A stretch of DNA of 64,000 bases, from contig CAWKOS010000009.1 in the NCBI GenBank assembly GCA_963851295.1, positions 124,001-188,000 on the forward strand, written 5' to 3'. The notes beneath the pieces are model-generated. The model saw nothing but the letters and a program-made list of their open reading frames with translations, was not told where the DNA came from and did not search any database. Shown piece by piece: positions 8,099 through 15,990 of the stretch. The first letter of the stretch is position 1, and the number at the start of each line of letters is the position of its first letter. The DNA is from JAOPZW01 sp963851295. Lineage in GTDB: Bacteria > Actinomycetota > Thermoleophilia > Solirubrobacterales > Solirubrobacteraceae. The position numbers and the translations under genes were made by a program.

Positions 8099-8710
8099 AT
8101 GCCCACCACCACGACCACCACCCCGTCACGGCTCGGCGCAGCCTGCGGGGCCGTCTTCGCCGTCACCCTCTTCGTGGCCAACGGCGACGGAAGCGGCGGC
8201 TACTCGACGGCGCGCTTCGTCGCCGGCGCCGCCGCGCTCGCGCTCTTCGTGCCGTTCCTCGGGTGCCTGTGGAGCGTGCTGCGCGCGGCCGAGGGGCCGG
8301 GCGGCTGGCTGTCGACGACGGCGCTCGGCGCCGGCCTCGTCGGCATCGCCCTGAAGCTCGCCTCCGGCGCGCCCGACGTCGCCATCCACCGCGCCCACGT
8401 CGCCGACGGCACCCAGCTGCACGCCGCGCTCGACGGCCTGGGCGGCGCCGCGACCGTCATCAGCCTCTTCCCGCTCGCGCTGGCGATGGCGGCCGTCGCC
8501 GCGCTCGCGCTGCGCGCGGGCGCTCTGCCGCGATGGCTGGGGATCGGCGCCGCCGTGACGGCTGCTGCGCTCGCCGTCAACGGCACCGTGCCGACCACCG
8601 ACTCGGTCCCGGCCCTGCTGCTCTTCGTCCTGTGGACGCTCGTCGCGAGCGTGACGCTCTTCCGCAGGGCCGGCGCGCCGGCCCCGGCGGTCGAGCACGC
8701 GCTGGCCTAG
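8099..8710 (+). CDS. Multi-spanning membrane protein of unknown function
   Basis: 203 residues with about six hydrophobic segments (roughly residues 13-27, 39-60, 75-90, 112-137, 144-160, 168-190), interrupted by short polar loops. ATG at 8099 is preceded by AAAGGAG at 8087-8093. Resembles small DUF4386-like integral membrane proteins, but no diagnostic motif is visible. Divergent from the kinase operon (169-bp gap, no clear operator seen) and convergent with the DUF427 gene, overlapping it by 4 bp. Confidence 0.7.
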   Translation: MPTTTTTTPSRLGAACGAVFAVTLFVANGDGSGGYSTARFVAGAAALALFVPFLGCLWSVLRAAEGPGGWLSTTALGAGLVGIALKLASGAPDVAIHRAHVADGTQLHAALDGLGGAATVISLFPLALAMAAVAALALRAGALPRWLGIGAAVTAAALAVNGTVPTTDSVPALLLFVLWTLVASVTLFRRAGAPAPAVEHALA

Positions 8711-9527
8711 ACGCCCGCCTCCTGCACGATCGCCTTGGCGAACTGCGTGCGCGGGCGCTTGCGGGGCTCGCCGTCGAGCGACACGTCGACGAGCTCGTCG
8801 AAGAAGGCGACGAGGCCCGCGATCGGCGCCGCCTCGGGCAACGGGTCCTCGTAGGTCCACGCGAGGTCCGCGCCCGCGTCGAAGGACAGGTACGAGGCGT
8901 GGCCCTTGTAGGCGCAGGTCGTGCGCCGGTCGCTGGGGCGCGCCGCGGCGACGAGGTCCTCGCGCGGGAGGTAGAAGCGCGTGGGCAGCGCGGTCTCGAA
9001 GAGCAGGACGGCGCGCGTGCTGCGGGCCAGCAGCGCGCCGTCGAGCTCGATGCGGACCTCGCGCGAGCTGCGGCGCATGTCGATGCGGTGGAAGGGGTCG
9101 CGCGGGTGGCCGACGAGCGGCTCGTCCTCCTCCAGCCAGGCGTCGAACGCCCCGAAGTCGAGGATCACGTAGCCGGCGAGGTCGGGGTCGGCGGGCGCGA
9201 AGCGACGCCCTCGCGCGTCGTCCCGTCCAGGCGCAGCGAGAGCGCCTCGCCCTCGGTCGTGTGGACGCCGAAGCCGATCCCCGGGTGCAGGAGCGGCGGC
9301 GGCGCGCCGGGCCCACCGGCCGCCGGCGCGGGCACGAGCTCGCCGCGGACGTCCTCGACCGGCACCGCGAAGGACGGCACCACCCGCCGCGGCTCCCACA
9401 CGAGCAGCGTGCGCGTGCTGTCGACGACCACCTCGTCGCCGATCAGCGCCCGCTCGCGCTTCTCGATCGGCTCGTAGCGCAGCTCCTTCAGCCGGCGATT
9501 GACCGCGTCGCGTACCCGGGTGGCCAT
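8707..9527 (-). pseudogene. Two-domain DUF427 protein interrupted by a one-base frameshift
   Basis: The N-terminal part (from ATG 9527; MATRVRDAVNRRLKEL...) reads in one frame up to about base 9207, and the rest (FAPADPDLAGYVILDFGAF to the stop at 8707) continues in another. The two halves join into a normal DUF427 protein with two domains, including CAYKGHASYLSF near the C-terminus, if one base is missing at 9205-9206, between codons for Glu-Gly and Arg-Phe. DUF427 proteins are small cytoplasmic proteins without known activity. Either a recent inactivating deletion or a sequencing error; the downstream frame has not decayed, so error or very recent mutation is likely. Confidence 0.85.
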
Positions 9528-9531
9528 CGAC

Positions 9532-10152
9532 TCAGTCTGGCAGGCCCAGCGCCTCGGCCAGGAAGGCGGCGACGGCGGCCCGCAGCTTGCCGAGATCGCC
9601 CGTGAGGCTGTGGTTTCCGGGCACCTTCACCACGCGACGGCCCTTGCGCCGCGGCGGCATGCCGAAGGGATCGGAGACGCCCTGGACGACGAGCACCGGC
9701 ACCGTGACCGCGTTGAGCTCGGCCAGGCGCGTCTTCTCCGGCCGACCGGGCGGATGGACGGGGAAGGCGAGGCACAGCACGCCGGCCGCGCCCGTCTGCG
9801 CGGCGGTCCGGCACGCCACCCGCGCCCCCGAGGAGCGCCCGCCGGTCACCAGGCGCAGGTCGGCGAGCGGCCCGCCGCGCAGGCTCTCGACGACCGCGAT
9901 CCACGCCGCGTCGAGCTGCGCCGCCGGCGCCGGCGAGCGCCGCCCCGCGACGCGGTAGGGCTGCTCGACGAGCGCCACGCTGCAGCCGGCGTCGAGCGCC
10001 GCGGCCTTCGCGGCGGTGAGGTCGCGCGCCCCCACCCCTCCCCCGGCCCCGTGGCCGAGCACGACCGCCCCGCGCGGCGCGTCGGCCTCGTGGAGATGGA
10101 CGCGCGCGGGCCCGTGGGGGGTGTCGACGTCGAGCACGGGCACCGCCGTCAT
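9532..10152 (-). CDS. Alpha/beta hydrolase of the KANL3/Tex30 type
   Basis: 206 residues with an alpha/beta-hydrolase fold: HGAGGG oxyanion loop at ~34-39, nucleophile S107 in GRSSGA, Asp161 in GVSDPFG and His181 in PGNHSL, i.e. a complete catalytic triad. The short length and the RSSGAR elbow match the KANL3/Tex30 group of dienelactone-hydrolase-like proteins, whose substrates are unknown. Ends 4 bp before the DUF427 gene on the same strand, so the two are probably co-transcribed. Confidence 0.82.
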   Translation of the reverse strand: MTAVPVLDVDTPHGPARVHLHEADAPRGAVVLGHGAGGGVGARDLTAAKAAALDAGCSVALVEQPYRVAGRRSPAPAAQLDAAWIAVVESLRGGPLADLRLVTGGRSSGARVACRTAAQTGAAGVLCLAFPVHPPGRPEKTRLAELNAVTVPVLVVQGVSDPFGMPPRRKGRRVVKVPGNHSLTGDLGKLRAAVAAFLAEALGLPD

Positions 10153-10194
10153 GGCCGGGACGCTACCGGCCGCCCGCGCGCGTGCCCGGCCGCG

Positions 10195-10464
10195 CTAGTC
10201 GAACGTGTTGTGGACGGGCTCGATCTGGACGGTCCCGCCGTCGATCCCGGCGCCCTGGAGGACCGCCATGAGATCGCGGTGGTAGGGCTCGAAGCTCTCG
10301 GGCGAATCCCACACGTCGAACATGTGGACCTCGTCCTCGCCATAGCCGGCGTGGAAGACGCGCCCCGCGGGGGGTCCGCCCCCGGTCTCCTCGAGCTGCT
10401 TCATGATCTTCTCGTAGTCGTCCCGCGTCATCTTCGACGGGGTGATGCGCACGGCGATCGGCAC
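10195..10464 (-). CDS. Small dimeric alpha/beta-barrel-like protein
   Basis: 89 residues from GTG 10464, which follows a perfect AAGGAGG (10469-10475 on the minus strand) at good spacing; longer frames upstream lack such a site. The pattern of beta strand (PIAVRITPSKM), helix (DDYEKIMKQLEE), then FHAGYGEDEVHMFDVWDSPESFEPYHRDL is that of small antibiotic-biosynthesis-monooxygenase-like ferredoxin folds. No catalytic residues can be assigned, so function is unknown. Confidence 0.75.
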   Translation of the reverse strand: MPIAVRITPSKMTRDDYEKIMKQLEETGGGPPAGRVFHAGYGEDEVHMFDVWDSPESFEPYHRDLMAVLQGAGIDGGTVQIEPVHNTFD

Positions 10465-10541
10465 GGCACCTCCTTCGCAAGCGGGCAAGGGGGCGATCAT
10501 CGCTCGCCGCGGCGCGAGCCGGTTCATCTCGATCGGGTGAT

Positions 10542-10754
10542 TCAGGCCACCCGCGCGGGTGCCAGGCGCCCGGGTGCCGGATGCGCGAGCACCGTCGAGT
10601 TGGGGCCGATGACGGCCGCGACGACGAGGTCGACGCCCGCGCCGGCGGCGCGTTCGATCGCCTCGTGCGCCGCGCGGGCGACGTTGCGGGCCGAGACGTT
10701 CTGGTGCCACGGCGACAGCGTGGCGTGATCGATGCCGACGACGAGATAGGTCAT
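10542..10754 (-). CDS. Small hypothetical protein
   Basis: 70 residues from ATG 10754. Begins MTYLVVGIDHATLSPWHQNV and continues with a helix (AARNV/AHEAIERAAGAG) and a strand (VDLVVAAVIGPNSTVLAHP). Lies alone between the barrel-fold gene and the membrane-protein gene on the same strand. The strand-helix-strand start recalls a nucleotide-binding half-fold, but no family is recognised. It could also be the end of a longer decayed gene. Confidence 0.45.
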   Translation of the reverse strand: MTYLVVGIDHATLSPWHQNVSARNVARAAHEAIERAAGAGVDLVVAAVIGPNSTVLAHPAPGRLAPARVA

Positions 10755-10789
10755 GCCGGATGGAGGCCCGCGGCGGCGCGCCAGATACG

Positions 10790-11170
10790 TCAGGAGCCGC
10801 GGACGGCGCGCCGGGGCGGGTCGGGGTCCGGCAGGACGATGTTCATCAGCCCGTTGACGACGCTCACGATGATCGCCCCCAACACGCCCCACCAGAACGT
10901 CTCGATCTCGAACTGCGGCACGAGCCAGTCCGTGACGTAGAGCATCAGGACGTTGATGAGGAAGTAGAAGAGCCCGAGGGTGACGATGATGAACGGGATC
11001 GAGAGGATCGACAGGATCGGCTTGACCCAGGCGTTGACCACCGTGAAGACCGCCGCCGCGATCAGCAGCGTCCACCACTGGTCGCCATAGGTGACGCCGC
11101 TCAGCAGCCACGCGGCGACGAACAGCGCCACCACGTTCGACACCCAGCGGATCAGGAGCGCGCGACCCAT
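10790..11170 (-). CDS. Phage-holin-like 4-TM membrane protein (PF04020/YvlD type)
   Basis: 126 residues with four hydrophobic segments. Carries the family's hallmark stretch: NAWVKPILSILSIPFIIVTLGLFYFLIN. Proteins of this type are small inner-membrane proteins common in bacteria, named after phage holins but not part of prophages here; function unknown. ATG 11170 is chosen because the conserved N-terminus (RWVSNVVALFVAAWLL) begins directly after it. The gene sits 11 bp downstream of the dipeptidase gene, on the same strand. Confidence 0.87.
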   Translation of the reverse strand: MGRALLIRWVSNVVALFVAAWLLSGVTYGDQWWTLLIAAAVFTVVNAWVKPILSILSIPFIIVTLGLFYFLINVLMLYVTDWLVPQFEIETFWWGVLGAIIVSVVNGLMNIVLPDPDPPRRAVRGS

Positions 11171-11181
11171 CGTCCGGGACG

Positions 11182-12321
11182 CTACCGCCACGCCCGGCGG
11201 AGCAGCTCGAGGACGTTGCGGCCGGCGATCCGCTCGCCGACCTCGGGGCCGTAGCGGTCGGCGAGCGCGGCCTGGACCATGCGCATGCGCCCGAGGTGCT
11301 CGAGGCCCGGCAGCGCCGGCTTGATCCACCCGTCGAGGTCCGAGCCGATGGCCGCGTGGTCGTGCGAGCCGGTCACCTCGCGGATGCGGTCGATGTGGGC
11401 GAAGACCAGCTCCATGCTGTCCTCGAAGCGCTTGACCTTGCGCGCGGGACGCAGCCCGGACTGCATGTAGTGCCGGCAGGCGATCGTCCCCATCACGCCG
11501 CCGCGGCGGGCGACCTCGGCGATGACGTCGTCGGTGAGGTTGTAGACGAGCTTGCCGAAGCGGCAGGCCATGTGCGAGGCGATGACCGGAGCCTCGGGGC
11601 CGGCGGCCTCGAAGGTCTCGGCGATCGCGCGCTCGCTCATGTGGGTGATGTCGACGAGCACGCGCTCGCGCACGAGCGCGCGGACGGCGGCCCCGCCGAG
11701 CTCGGTCAGCCCGGCGTCCGGCTCGCCGAAGACCAGGCGGTAGAGCCAGTCGGGCATGAAGGGCAGCGCCGGCGCGTTGGTCGCGACCTGGCGCCAGAAG
11801 AGGTGCGCGAGCGTCACGTAGGCGACGCCGCGGCCGGCGAGCTCGGCGACGTTGACGTCGATCTCGGCCGGCGTGGCGCCGAGCGCGAAGCCCCCTTCGA
11901 TGCAGTGGACGATCGCCGGCTGCCCGGCGGCGATGGCAGCGTCGAGCTCGGCGGCGTCGTGCGCGACCACCGCGCCGAGCGGCTCGGTCGTGACGTGCGA
12001 CTCGACGAGCTCGATCTGGCCGCGCACGGAGTCGATGTAGCGCGAGCGCGGCGGCGCGCCGTAGGGCAGCTCGAGGTCCATCTCGTCGAAGGGCGAGTAG
12101 AGCACCGAGAGCACGGCGCCGACCTCGCCGGCGCGCATGAGCTCGACGGTGACGCCCGGCGCCCCGCCGGGCCCCTCGTAGTTCATCCGCCGCGAGAGCA
12201 GGTCGACGAGGATCGCCTTCCACCGCGCCCCCGGCCGGCGCGCGGTGACCGCCGCGCGAGTGTCCGCCTCGGCGGGCGGGATGAGGTGCATCGGGTAGTG
12301 CGCGTGGAGGTCGACGAGCAC
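11182..12321 (-). CDS. Membrane dipeptidase / renal dipeptidase family (peptidase M19)
   Basis: 379 residues of TIM-barrel metallo-hydrolase type. Metal ligands: DLHAH near the N-terminus (residues ~4-8), a Glu in HCIEGGF, His in DITHMS and His in ASHMACR, and a late Asp in IGSDLDGW, the usual M19 binuclear zinc set. Cleaves dipeptides, possibly with D-amino acids. No signal peptide, so probably cytoplasmic. Located between the MFS gene (upstream, 12-bp gap) and the holin-like gene. Confidence 0.9.
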   Translation of the reverse strand: MLVDLHAHYPMHLIPPAEADTRAAVTARRPGARWKAILVDLLSRRMNYEGPGGAPGVTVELMRAGEVGAVLSVLYSPFDEMDLELPYGAPPRSRYIDSVRGQIELVESHVTTEPLGAVVAHDAAELDAAIAAGQPAIVHCIEGGFALGATPAEIDVNVAELAGRGVAYVTLAHLFWRQVATNAPALPFMPDWLYRLVFGEPDAGLTELGGAAVRALVRERVLVDITHMSERAIAETFEAAGPEAPVIASHMACRFGKLVYNLTDDVIAEVARRGGVMGTIACRHYMQSGLRPARKVKRFEDSMELVFAHIDRIREVTGSHDHAAIGSDLDGWIKPALPGLEHLGRMRMVQAALADRYGPEVGERIAGRNVLELLRRAWR

Positions 12322-12333
12322 GGCGGCGGGACT

Positions 12334-13572
12334 CTACGCCGCCGCGGCCGCCCCGGCGAGCCTGGGCGCCGCCGTGCGCGCGAACGCCGCGCGCGCCAGC
12401 GCGGCGGCGGTCAGGGCGGCCACGGCGCCGAGCGCCATCCCGGCGCGCGGGCCGGCCACCTGCGCCAGCCAGCCGACGAGCGGCGCGCCGATCGGCGTGG
12501 AACCGAGGAAGACGACCGAGTAGAGCGCCATCACGCGCCCGCGCATCGCCGGGCTGACGGCGAGCTGGAGCGCCGAGTTCACGCCCGCCGAGAAGGTCAC
12601 GGTGACCGCGCCGAGCGGGATCAGAGCGAGCGCCTGCAGCGGCAGCGACGGCGCCACGGCGGCGAGCAGCTCGAGCGCTCCGAAGCCCGCGGCGGCCGCA
12701 ACGAGGATCCGCGGCGACACGCGCCCGCGCGCGCCCGAGGCCAGGGCCCCGATGACCGAGCCGACCGCCATCGAGGCGGTCAGCAGCGCGTAGGTGGTCG
12801 CGGTGCCGTGCCACGTCTCGCTGGCCAGCAGCGGCATGAGGACCTGGAAGTTGAAGGACAGCGTGCCGACCAGCGCCATCATCGCCAGCGGGATCCACAG
12901 GGCCGGCGCCGCGCGCACGTGGCTGATCGCGGCGCGCAGCTCGCCGGGCGCGCGCTGGGCGGGCGGCGCCGGGCGCAGCGCCGTGGCGTCCATGCGCGCG
13001 AGGGCCGTGAGCATCGCCGCGAAGGACAGCGCGTTGAGCGCGAAGCACGTGCCCACGCCGGCGACGGCGATCACCACGCCGGCCGTGGCGGGGCCGACGA
13101 TCCGCGCGCTCTGCACGATCACCGAGTTCAGGGAGACGGCGTTGACCAGGCGGTCAGGGCCGACGAGCTCGATGACGAAGCTCTGGCGCGTCGGGTTGTC
13201 GAAGGCGTTGACCGTGCCGCGCACGAGCACGAGCGCCCAGACGACGAGCACCGTCACGGTGCCGGCCGCGGTCAGCGCCCAGAGGGTCAGCGCGGGCAGC
13301 GCCATGAGCGCCTGGGTGACCATGAGGACGCGGCGCTTGGGCAGGCGGTCGGCGATCAGCCCGCCCCAGGCGCCGAAGAGCAGGATTGGCACGAACTGCA
13401 GCCCCGCGGTGACGCCGACCGCCGTGCCGCTGTGGGTCAGCTTCACGATCAGCCACATCTCGGCCACGGTCTGCATCCAGTTGCCCGAGACCGAGATCAC
13501 CTGGCCCGCGAAGTAGCGGCGGTAGTTGGGGACGGCCAGCGAGGTGACGGCGCGGCGCAGGCCGGCGCTCAC
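12334..13572 (-). CDS. MFS drug/metabolite exporter (DHA3/EntS type)
   Basis: 412 residues, about 12 hydrophobic segments. Signature segments: NYRRYFAGQVISVSGNWMQTVAEMWLIVKLT at the start, and GGLIADRLPKRRVLM, the MFS motif A between helices 2 and 3. Such transporters expel drugs or siderophores by proton antiport. GTG 13572 overlaps the MarR stop by 4 bp (GTGA); a longer open frame upstream is the MarR gene in another frame. Control by MarR is strongly suggested by the coupling. Confidence 0.9.
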   Translation of the reverse strand: MSAGLRRAVTSLAVPNYRRYFAGQVISVSGNWMQTVAEMWLIVKLTHSGTAVGVTAGLQFVPILLFGAWGGLIADRLPKRRVLMVTQALMALPALTLWALTAAGTVTVLVVWALVLVRGTVNAFDNPTRQSFVIELVGPDRLVNAVSLNSVIVQSARIVGPATAGVVIAVAGVGTCFALNALSFAAMLTALARMDATALRPAPPAQRAPGELRAAISHVRAAPALWIPLAMMALVGTLSFNFQVLMPLLASETWHGTATTYALLTASMAVGSVIGALASGARGRVSPRILVAAAAGFGALELLAAVAPSLPLQALALIPLGAVTVTFSAGVNSALQLAVSPAMRGRVMALYSVVFLGSTPIGAPLVGWLAQVAGPRAGMALGAVAALTAAALARAAFARTAAPRLAGAAAAA

Positions 13573-14003
13573 GCCCGGCCCTCCTCGAGCAGGCGCTCGA
13601 GGACGTCGGCGGCGCGGTCGAGCGTCGCGCGGTCCTCCGCGTCGAGCTCGCGCAGGCGCCGCGAGAGATAGGCGTCCTTGCGGGTGCGCACGCGGGCCAG
13701 CAGCTCGCGGCCTTCGGGCGCGAGGCCCACGAGGCACGAGCGGCCGTCCTCGGGGTCGCGCGTGCGGTCGACGAGGCCGTCCTGCTCCAGGCGCGCGATC
13801 AGCCGCGTGGCCGTCGGGCGCTGGATGCGCTCGCGCGCGGCGAGCTCGCTGGGCGTCAGCGGGCCGTGGCGGTCGATCGTGGCGAGCGCCGCGGCCTGCG
13901 ACGGGCTGAGCTCCTCACCGGCCTCCTGGCGCAGGCGCCGCGCCGTGCGCGCGATGGCGAGGCGAAGCCTGACGGCGAGATCGGCCTGGGAGCTGGTTCG
14001 CAT
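13569..14003 (-). CDS. MarR-family transcriptional repressor
   Basis: 144 residues. Winged helix-turn-helix: SPSQAAALATI, LTPSELAARERIQRPTATRLIARLEQDGLV, then the wing with RTRDPEDGRSCLVGLAPEG. Typical length for the family. The start codon directly follows a perfect 12-bp palindrome (14004-14015), so translation has no upstream ribosome-binding site and the mRNA is probably leaderless. Represses itself and the coupled MFS pump until a small ligand binds; the ligand is unknown. Confidence 0.92.
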   Translation of the reverse strand: MRTSSQADLAVRLRLAIARTARRLRQEAGEELSPSQAAALATIDRHGPLTPSELAARERIQRPTATRLIARLEQDGLVDRTRDPEDGRSCLVGLAPEGRELLARVRTRKDAYLSRRLRELDAEDRATLDRAADVLERLLEEGRA

Positions 14004-14015
14004 TGCTAATTAGCA
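14004..14015. promoter_or_regulatory. Perfect 12-bp palindrome, probable MarR operator
   Basis: TGCTAATTAGCA, identical on both strands and strikingly A+T-rich for this DNA, abutting the marR start codon. On the minus strand it overlaps TATGCT (14012-14017), a fair -10 hexamer eight bases before the ATG. Repressor binding would block the promoter directly. MarR proteins bind such palindromes as dimers; that this one does is inference. Confidence 0.75.
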
Positions 14016-14022
14016 TAGCGAA

Positions 14023-14841
14023 CTATCGTGCGGGCAGAGCGGCCGGCGCGGGCGCCACGCGCGTCCGCCGCCAGCCCGCCACCAGCGACGCCGCCAGCAG
14101 CGCGACGGCCACCGGCACCGTCGCCGGCATCAGGTCGCCGTCCGTGGAGAGCGCGTATTGCGTGAAGGCAAAGCAGGTGGTGGCGAGTGCCACGACCCAC
14201 TGATGACGCGGCCGGCGCGCCGCGATGGCGCCCGCCAGCGCCGCCACGAAGAAGTCGCCGTAGCCGATGGTCATGTGGCCGAGCACGGGCTGGGCAAAGT
14301 CGGGCATGGCGCCCGCGCGCGCGTCGAGGAGCGCCGCGGTCGCGACGCGGATGCCGCCCACGTGCACGAGCGCGAGATCCAGCGCCGCCACCAGCACCGC
14401 GGCCACCACGAGCGCGCGGACGTTGGCCACGGCCGCCAGCAGCGAGCCGAGCGCGACGCAGCTGAGCATCACGAGCATCAGCACCGCCAGCTCGCCGGCG
14501 ACCCCGACCCGCAGCCCGGCGAGCAGGAGCAGCGGCACGACGAGCACGGCACGCACCGGCCGTCCGCCGCGCGCGTGCCCCGCCATCGCCAGCGCTCCCA
14601 GCGCGGGCACGCCGACGGCCGCGATGGCGACCACGAGCAGCGCGAGCGACGGGTGCGTCGCGAGCCCGGCGACGGTGGCCAGGAACGCCCCGGGCGGCAG
14701 GATCGCCGCCCAGGTGTGGGGGATGCGCAGCGCCACCCGCCGCGGACTCCGCGGCAGGACGACGGTGACCCCTTGGGCCACCGCGAGCGCGGTACACGAC
14801 GAGATGTCGACTGCTCCATATCCGTGGAAGAGAGCCGGCAT
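14023..14841 (-). CDS. Multi-spanning membrane protein with presenilin/A22-like motifs
   Basis: 272 residues from ATG 14841 (a GTG at 14892 or at 14736 is also possible). About seven to eight hydrophobic segments. Three features in order recall GxGD intramembrane aspartyl proteases: an Asp within a membrane helix (AALDLALVH, D155), GYGD in a following helix (D196), and PATVP near the C-terminus where presenilins have PAL. Spacing between the two Asp (41 residues) fits short archaeal and SPP-type enzymes, but the usual Tyr before the first Asp is Leu. Ends 20 bp before marR on the same strand. Protease function is inference only. Confidence 0.55.
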   Translation of the reverse strand: MPALFHGYGAVDISSCTALAVAQGVTVVLPRSPRRVALRIPHTWAAILPPGAFLATVAGLATHPSLALLVVAIAAVGVPALGALAMAGHARGGRPVRAVLVVPLLLLAGLRVGVAGELAVLMLVMLSCVALGSLLAAVANVRALVVAAVLVAALDLALVHVGGIRVATAALLDARAGAMPDFAQPVLGHMTIGYGDFFVAALAGAIAARRPRHQWVVALATTCFAFTQYALSTDGDLMPATVPVAVALLAASLVAGWRRTRVAPAPAALPAR

Positions 14842-14961
14842 CAGGTGAGGGGTCCGCGGGCTACCCGGTCCCGAGAAGCCGCAAAAGCCCACGTTCGCGA
14901 TGCGTCGCCGACTTTATGGATCTTTATCCAGTGCCTAGGCGCCACCCCTGGGCGGCCGGGA

Positions 14962-14986
14962 GTTTCGGCTTTGCAAGGCCGGGAAC
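14962..14986 (+). promoter_or_regulatory. Possible sigma-B-like promoter of the BrkB gene
   Basis: GTTT at 14962-14965, 15 bases, then GGGAAC at 14981-14986. Fits the actinobacterial stress-sigma pattern (GNNT, 14-16 bases, GGGTAC/T) with one mismatch. Lies 12 bp before the ATG at 14998, leaving a very short leader. Weak match; read together with the better copy at 18436. Confidence 0.3.
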
Positions 14987-14997
14987 GCCCCAACAAC

Positions 14998-15981
14998 ATG
15001 CGCACCGACACCGCCACCAAGCCCACGGACATCCCCGGGACGGGGCGCTGGGCCGTCCTGAGGCGGACGGCCGCGGAGTTCAAGGACGACAACCTCACCG
15101 ACTGGGCGGCCGCCCTGACCTACTACGCCGTGCTGGCCCTCTTCCCCGCGCTGCTGGCGCTCGTCGCGCTCGTCGGCATCTTCGGCCAGTACCCGCAGAC
15201 GACGAACGCCCTCATCGACGTCGCGCGCCAGGCCTCGGGCAACAACAGCGCCCTCGACGGCTTCGCCAACACGATCAACGGCATCGTCCAGAACAAGGGC
15301 GGCGCCGGCGCGCTGCTCGGCCTCGGCCTCGCCGGCGCGGTGTGGTCGGCGTCTGGCTACATCGGCGCCTTCATGCGCGCGTCCAACGCGATCTACGAGG
15401 TCGACGAGGGCCGCCCGTTCTGGAAGCTGCGCCCGCTGCAGGTCGTCGTCACCCTCGCGATGGTCCTGCTCGTGGCGCTCGTCCTGATGGCGCTCGTGGT
15501 CAGCGGGCCGCTCGCCAAGGCGCTGGGCTCGAAGGTCGGGATGGGCTCGGCCGCGGTGACCGTCTACCAGGTCGCGAAGTGGCCGTTGATGGCGGCGGCG
15601 ATCCTGGTCATCCTCGCGCTGCTCTATTACACGGCGCCCAACGCGCGCCTGCCGCGCATCCAGTGGCTGAGCCCCGGCGCCATCGTGGCGCTGGCGATCT
15701 GGATCGTCGCGTCGGCGGCCTTCGGCTTCTACGTGGCCAACTTCGGCTCCTACAACAAGACCTACGGCACGCTGGGCGGCGCCATCTCGCTGCTCGTGTG
15801 GCTGTGGATCACCAACCTGGCGGTGCTCTTCGGGCAGGAGCTCAACGCCGAGATCGAGCGCGGCCGCGAGCTGACGGCCGGGCTGCCGGCGGAGCGCGAC
15901 CTGCAGCTCGAGCCGCGCGGCGTCCCCAAGGACAGCAACCGCTTCACGCGCCCGAGCGTGCAGGCACGAGCAGGCGACTAG
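14998..15981 (+). CDS. YihY/BrkB-family inner membrane protein
   Basis: 327 residues with about six transmembrane segments. Family hallmarks: DNLTDWAAALTYYAVLALFPALLALVAL at the start, LLVWLWITNLAVLFGQELNAEIER near the end. Often called virulence factor BrkB or, wrongly, ribonuclease BN; transport function unproven. ATG 14998 starts just before the conserved region; the in-frame open sequence further upstream is the shadow of the opposite-strand gene. Followed 9 bp later by the SpoIIE phosphatase gene, probably one operon. Confidence 0.9.
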   Translation: MRTDTATKPTDIPGTGRWAVLRRTAAEFKDDNLTDWAAALTYYAVLALFPALLALVALVGIFGQYPQTTNALIDVARQASGNNSALDGFANTINGIVQNKGGAGALLGLGLAGAVWSASGYIGAFMRASNAIYEVDEGRPFWKLRPLQVVVTLAMVLLVALVLMALVVSGPLAKALGSKVGMGSAAVTVYQVAKWPLMAAAILVILALLYYTAPNARLPRIQWLSPGAIVALAIWIVASAAFGFYVANFGSYNKTYGTLGGAISLLVWLWITNLAVLFGQELNAEIERGRELTAGLPAERDLQLEPRGVPKDSNRFTRPSVQARAGD

Positions 15982-15990
15982 AGAGGAGGT

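Noticed and set aside
10790..11170. Holin-like gene as a sign of a prophage
   Set aside because: The family is a chromosomal membrane-protein family and no phage genes lie nearby.
14158..14997. Plus-strand extension of the BrkB gene upstream of 14998
   Set aside because: His/Arg/Glu-rich shadow of the opposite-strand membrane gene; BrkB homology begins just after ATG 14998.
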